Assembly (NCBI GenBank): GCA_043804755.1
Contig: JAZDIT010000005.1
Location: 1-6,971 of the forward strand
Reading direction: 5' to 3'
DNA from: JAZDIT01 sp043804755
GTDB taxonomy: Bacteria > Patescibacteriota > Minisyncoccia > Minisyncoccales > JAQTPW01
Length of the DNA stretch: 6,971 bases
Shown: in pieces, positions 3,596-6,971 of the stretch
Numbering within the stretch: the stretch's first letter is position 1
How the letters are laid out: the number at the start of each line of letters is the position of its first letter
The notes under the pieces: model-generated
Databases searched by the model: none
What the model saw: the letters and a program-made list of their open reading frames with translations, nothing else
What the model was told of the DNA's origin: nothing
Position numbers and translations under genes: made by a program

Positions 3596-5791
3596 ATGGT
3601 TTTTGAATTCCATTTTAATCCCAAAGAAAAAGAAGATTTAGTTTTCGATACCTTCTGTTCCGAACCAGAAAACATCTACGAAAAAAGGATGGGCGGTCTT
3701 TTTATGGTTGGAGAACTGAAAAACGCCCTGCCCCACAATTACCGTCTTTTGGATAAAACCGCGGCAACCATCAGGAAGGAATTTTATTCCAAATTCCAGC
3801 GGACTCATGAGAAAGCGCTTAAAGAATCTCTCCAAAGGAGCAACGAAATGCTATCTGGTGAAGTGTCCCGAGAAAATACCGACTGGCTGGGCAACTTCAA
3901 TTTTGCGATAATCACACTGAAAAACTTCGAGCTGAACTTTACGAAAGTCGGCGATATGAAAATATTTCTTTTGAGGGGGCCTCATGTCATAGATATCGGA
4001 GCAAAACTCAATGATCAGGAAATTGAACCTTATCCGCTGAAAATTTTCAACAAAATCGTCTCGGGAAAGCTAGGCAACGGGGATATGATTCTGCTTATAA
4101 CCCGGAATATTTTTCCCGCCCTAAAGGGAATAATAAGCGACATTGCGAAAATCTCCCCGTTTGACGAGAAGAAATTAAAAGATCTGCTGAAAACAAAGGA
4201 AAAAGAACTTGCGGAACTTTCGGGTGCGTTTGTTCTCATTTGTGCTCAAAGGGTGACGGCAGGCAGAAAACCGAAAATAATTTTCCAAAGGGAAATAGAA
4301 AAATTTTCCATAAAAAAAGAGGTTCTGCTGCCCACTTTTAAATTTCTCAAAAAATCCGCTATATCGGCAAAAAAAATTCCTTCGCTCATCGCAGAAGCAA
4401 AATCCAGATTTAAATTTTCGTTCCGGTTGCCCAAACTGAAAAAAACTCCTCCACCGGATGATGCAGAATTGGCTATATCCGATGCACCGAAAGAAATTGC
4501 AGTTCCCGTTACAAAAACGGGGCCGATTAAAATAAAAGTAAAAGTCGTTACAAAAGAAACCGAGGAACAGGAAATTCCCAAAGCAAAACCTTTTATCAGA
4601 ATGCCGAAGCTGAAAATTCCCGCGCTTAAAATTCCCGAGTTGAGAATGCCATCGGTAAAATTTCCCAAATTAAAAATTCCGAAATTGGAATTTAACGAAA
4701 AAACAAAACACAGACTCGTACCGGCTTTCCTGCTTTTGATTTTTCTGGCTGCCGGTTTTTTCATTTTCAAAGGCGAAGGACAAAAGAAAGCGGAGGAATA
4801 TCTGGTTATTCTGGATGCGATAAACGGAAAAGTGGTGCAGGCTGAAAGCTTTATGATTTTGCGGGAAAACAGCCCCCAGGCCGCAGAAAACGCGTATTTG
4901 CTGCTTTCGGAAGCATGGGAAGAAATTATTCCCCTGGCCAACACCCAAGGAGCGGTCGGAGAAAAAGTCCGGTCGCTCAAAACGGTTATTGAAAATAATC
5001 TGAAGGATTTGAGCAATTCGGTTAAAATCGACAATCCCGAAACTGTTTTCGAGTTCAGGGCCGAAGATTTCATCCCGCAGAAAATCGTATCCGACGGAAA
5101 AAATCTTTATCTTTTCAGCCCCTATGCGCAGGATCTGTTCATAATAGACGAATCGGGCAACGAAAGATCGTTTCAAGCCGATCAAAAATTCTTTTCGGCT
5201 TACGCCGTGTCGGAAAACGAATTATTCCTTTTTGAAAAACCCGATAAAATCGTTTATTTCGGTAACGGGCAGTTTTCGGAAAATTTTACTCTCAAATCCC
5301 CTTATCCCGGCTTTAACTCCAGCGATTTGGCTTATTTTCAGGGGAATCTTTATTTTTTGGATAGCACTAACGGGGAAATCGTCAGATATCCCTCTCCGCT
5401 TGAAGAAATAGGAAAAGACAATCCCCAGCTTTGGCTTTACCGAAGCGCGGAAAAACCGGTAAATGGAAAATCAATCGCGGTTGACGGCTCCGTCTGGGTT
5501 TTGAACGCCGATGACCGAATTTTGAGATACCGTGCTGGAAATCTTCAGGAAATGATAAATCCCGCCGTTTTCCCGGAGGCGCGCGGGTTTTCAAAAATAT
5601 ACATAAATCCGGCGCTCCCCTACATCTTCATTCTGGAATCCGTACAAAACCGCATAATAGTTCTGGATAAACAAGGCGGAATAGTAAAGCAAATCGAAAG
5701 CCCGGAATTCGACAATCTTGTTGATATTGCCGTTTCCGGGGACACGATCTGGATTTTAAACGGACTGAAAATTTATAAAATAAATTATTAA
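3596..5791 (+). CDS. Transmembrane protein: degenerate PP2C-like domain, KxPxL linker, TM helix, beta-propeller
   Basis: This encodes 731 residues. Residues 1-220 resemble a PP2C/SpoIIE-type (PPM) phosphatase fold: GNFNFAIITLKN, then FTKVGDMKIFLLRG (like the PP2C VGDSR strand), GNGDMILLITRNIF (where active enzymes have GDxLLLxSDG) and a closing SGAFVLICA strand. The N-terminal RxxxDxD motif and the later Asp-Gly metal ligands are missing, so it is probably catalytically dead. Residues 221-370 are a basic linker with six [KR]-[MIF]-P-x-[LV] pentads at 335-364. Residues 373-391 are one membrane helix. Residues about 396-475 look helical, perhaps coiled coil. Residues about 483-731 show repeated strand patterns such as LYLFSPYAQDLFIID, LAYFQGNLYFLDS and SVWVLNADDRILRY, consistent with a six-bladed propeller. 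Propeller outside and PPM domain inside suggests a receptor. Start ATG 3596 has no Shine-Dalgarno site; the ATG at 3577 is out of frame and stops quickly. The domain calls are by pattern only. Confidence 0.93.
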   Translation: MVFEFHFNPKEKEDLVFDTFCSEPENIYEKRMGGLFMVGELKNALPHNYRLLDKTAATIRKEFYSKFQRTHEKALKESLQRSNEMLSGEVSRENTDWLGNFNFAIITLKNFELNFTKVGDMKIFLLRGPHVIDIGAKLNDQEIEPYPLKIFNKIVSGKLGNGDMILLITRNIFPALKGIISDIAKISPFDEKKLKDLLKTKEKELAELSGAFVLICAQRVTAGRKPKIIFQREIEKFSIKKEVLLPTFKFLKKSAISAKKIPSLIAEAKSRFKFSFRLPKLKKTPPPDDAELAISDAPKEIAVPVTKTGPIKIKVKVVTKETEEQEIPKAKPFIRMPKLKIPALKIPELRMPSVKFPKLKIPKLEFNEKTKHRLVPAFLLLIFLAAGFFIFKGEGQKKAEEYLVILDAINGKVVQAESFMILRENSPQAAENAYLLLSEAWEEIIPLANTQGAVGEKVRSLKTVIENNLKDLSNSVKIDNPETVFEFRAEDFIPQKIVSDGKNLYLFSPYAQDLFIIDESGNERSFQADQKFFSAYAVSENELFLFEKPDKIVYFGNGQFSENFTLKSPYPGFNSSDLAYFQGNLYFLDSTNGEIVRYPSPLEEIGKDNPQLWLYRSAEKPVNGKSIAVDGSVWVLNADDRILRYRAGNLQEMINPAVFPEARGFSKIYINPALPYIFILESVQNRIIVLDKQGGIVKQIESPEFDNLVDIAVSGDTIWILNGLKIYKINY
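4598..4687 (+). repeat. Six tandem Lys-Ile-Pro-x-Leu-type pentapeptide repeats
   Basis: Residues 335-364 of the 731-residue protein are six back-to-back pentads fitting [KR]-[MIF]-P-x-[LV] (for example RMPKL, KIPAL, KFPKL). An isolated relative, RLPKL, occurs at residues 277-281. The tract ends nine residues before the membrane helix, on the predicted cytoplasmic side. It gives an evenly spaced row of positive charges and prolines. Confidence 0.85.
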
Positions 5792-5797
5792 GCAAAC

Positions 5798-5822
5798 AAA
5801 AAACCGCCTTGGGCGGTTTTTT
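5798..5822. terminator. Bidirectional intrinsic terminator between convergent genes
   Basis: A6, CCGCC, loop TTG, GGCGG and T6 form a perfect G/C stem extended by A-T pairs. Because an A-run and a T-run flank the stem, it works as a U-tract terminator on both strands. It starts 6 bases after the stop at 5791 (plus gene) and ends 3 bases before the stop of the minus gene at 5826. Confidence 0.93.
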
Positions 5823-5825
5823 GTT

Positions 5826-6971
5826 TTACAACGCAATAACGTTTTGTTTCTTTTTTATGAAAAAGGAAATTGCAAACAAAATAATGTTTACAATGAGCAG
5901 AATCCAGCAAGTCGGGCAGCAGAAAAATCCGCAACCAAGACAGCATACTCTGCAGTAAATGATTATCAATGCGATTATTATCGCGGGGAGAATAAGCTTT
6001 TTATCGTTTTCCTGCGCGATGTCTTTCATTTTCAGGAACAAGTGTAATAAAGTAAGTAGAATTATGAATATAAAGAATATCCAGTAGAGATATTTTTGAT
6101 TCAGAAATATTCCAACCGATGCCAAACTCGTCTCAAGTTCTTCAGTTTTAAATACGCCGACTTCTCCTTCCCCTTCGGTTGTGGTCTCGGCTCCCGCCAC
6201 GAATTCATTCCTGAAACCGCCTCCGCCCGTCTCGGTGCTTTCTCCCAAAACCGCCGCAGTGGTGAAAGTAAGCTCTCTGGATACCGCAAATTCATACAAG
6301 TTTCTTGAAGTGCTTCTAAGATAATAAGTTGTGTTGGGCGAAAGTCCTGTGAGTGTCATTGTGTGGGATTCCACTTCCCCCAGATCTTCCGTGTTGGAAT
6401 TGGCGTATCCGTAGTTGGGCGCATTATCCAAATCGATGATGTGGCTTTGCCCCTCGTCGGAATAAACCACCCTGCTTGTCGCGAGCTTGTTTGTCATCCA
6501 TGTGATGACCGCGCTGTTTGTTGTTATGCTGACGCTTTCTATCTGTTCATTGAAAATTCTCAAAACACCTGTGGATGTTCCTTCTCCGATATCGGTATAT
6601 GTCGTCCCACCGCCTTCGTCCCCTCCATCTTCACCCGAAATGTTGATTTCTATATTAAAACCGGTTGATTTCCCCTGCCATTCATCTCCTTTCTCTCCGG
6701 GGAAAGAAACCGAAACGTCATACTGCGCTGTCGCGCCGTCCGGCAAATTGCCCAAGCTCACCGCTCCGTTCTGATAAAATTCGGCAAGAGTTTTAACGCC
6801 GTATAAATTATTGCTTTCTTTTTTGATTTCAATATCCAGAGCACGCGCCAAATCTTCCGGAGGAATCGGACTTGTAAACCCTACTGCCTTGATTGTGACT
6901 CCCGCCACATCTCCGCTGTTGTTGGTCACTTTTATCCAGCGCGAAATGCCGTCGCCCGGCATCAGATTCAC
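5826..6971 (-). CDS. TasA/camelysin-like plus fibronectin III surface protein with Cys-rich membrane tail (N-terminus cut)
   Basis: The frame is open through the right edge for 381 codons; the edge codon is GTG but the sequence already reads as mid-domain, so the true start and any signal peptide lie outside the window. Residues 1-112 resemble a TasA/camelysin-type beta-sandwich: NLMPGDGISRWIKVTNNSG, then LYGVKTLAEFYQNGAVSLG and TAQYDVSVSFPGEKGDEWQG. Gly/Glu-rich linkers follow. Residues 137-239 are a fibronectin III domain, with SAVITWMTN and LTGLSPNTTYYLRS as its clearest strands. Hydrophobic helices lie at about 294-314, 325-340 and 356-373, with seven Cys at 340-355 between the last two. 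TasA and camelysin family members are exported fibre or surface proteins, so an envelope role is likely. No LPXTG is present; anchoring would be through the helices. Domain assignments are by sequence pattern: FnIII is fairly sure, TasA-like less so. Confidence 0.88.
   Translation of the reverse strand: MNLMPGDGISRWIKVTNNSGDVAGVTIKAVGFTSPIPPEDLARALDIEIKKESNNLYGVKTLAEFYQNGAVSLGNLPDGATAQYDVSVSFPGEKGDEWQGKSTGFNIEINISGEDGGDEGGGTTYTDIGEGTSTGVLRIFNEQIESVSITTNSAVITWMTNKLATSRVVYSDEGQSHIIDLDNAPNYGYANSNTEDLGEVESHTMTLTGLSPNTTYYLRSTSRNLYEFAVSRELTFTTAAVLGESTETGGGGFRNEFVAGAETTTEGEGEVGVFKTEELETSLASVGIFLNQKYLYWIFFIFIILLTLLHLFLKMKDIAQENDKKLILPAIIIALIIIYCRVCCLGCGFFCCPTCWILLIVNIILFAISFFIKKKQNVIAL

Noticed and set aside
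4246..5073. 275-codon open frame on the minus strand
   Set aside because: It is a shadow of the 731-residue plus-strand gene; the Ser/Phe-rich composition is typical of antisense reading of Lys/Glu-rich coding sequence.

Overview
The window is about 7 kb of dense bacterial DNA. All six genes encode cell-envelope or secreted proteins, and none is an obvious metabolic or housekeeping gene. The CAP-domain protein with an N-terminal membrane segment, the small sortase, a TasA/camelysin-like plus fibronectin III surface protein, Cys-rich repeat proteins and scarce Shine-Dalgarno sites together suggest a Patescibacteria/CPR-type (for example Parcubacteria-like) genome. This is an inference from gene style; no rRNA or marker gene is present. 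Stops are TAA and TAG with no sign of recoded UGA.

Layout. Positions 1-504 (minus) carry the start of a secreted Cys-rich protein with two nearly identical 56-residue repeats, behind a perfect TTGACA-N17-TATAAT promoter. Positions 692-1426 (minus) carry a GC-rich gene for a membrane-anchored protein with a Thr/Pro-rich stalk; it has a perfect Shine-Dalgarno site and looks foreign beside its neighbours. Positions 1608-2213 (minus) encode a sortase. Just upstream, at 2307-2360, lies a 17-codon ORF that closely copies the sortase N-terminus and looks like the remnant of a duplicated sortase gene. Positions 2369-3457 (minus) encode a CAP/SCP-domain protein whose promoter predicts a leaderless mRNA.

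A 138-bp divergent intergenic region follows. Then 3596-5791 (plus) encodes a 731-residue transmembrane protein: a degenerate PP2C-like domain, a basic linker with six KxPxL-type pentapeptides, one membrane helix and a C-terminal beta-propeller. A bidirectional hairpin terminator (5798-5822) separates it from the convergent gene at 5826-6971 (minus). That gene is cut at its 5' end by the window edge. It encodes a TasA-like plus FnIII surface protein with a C-terminal membrane region containing seven cysteines in 16 residues.

How they fit together: the genes look like an envelope locus (surface display, sortase attachment, and a possible outside-to-inside sensor) rather than one operon, since most have their own predicted promoter. 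No clear LPXTG-type substrate for the sortase is visible. There is no gene-free stretch above 300 bases; the gaps are 187, 181, 155 and 138 bases. No tRNA, rRNA, CRISPR array or insertion sequence was seen.
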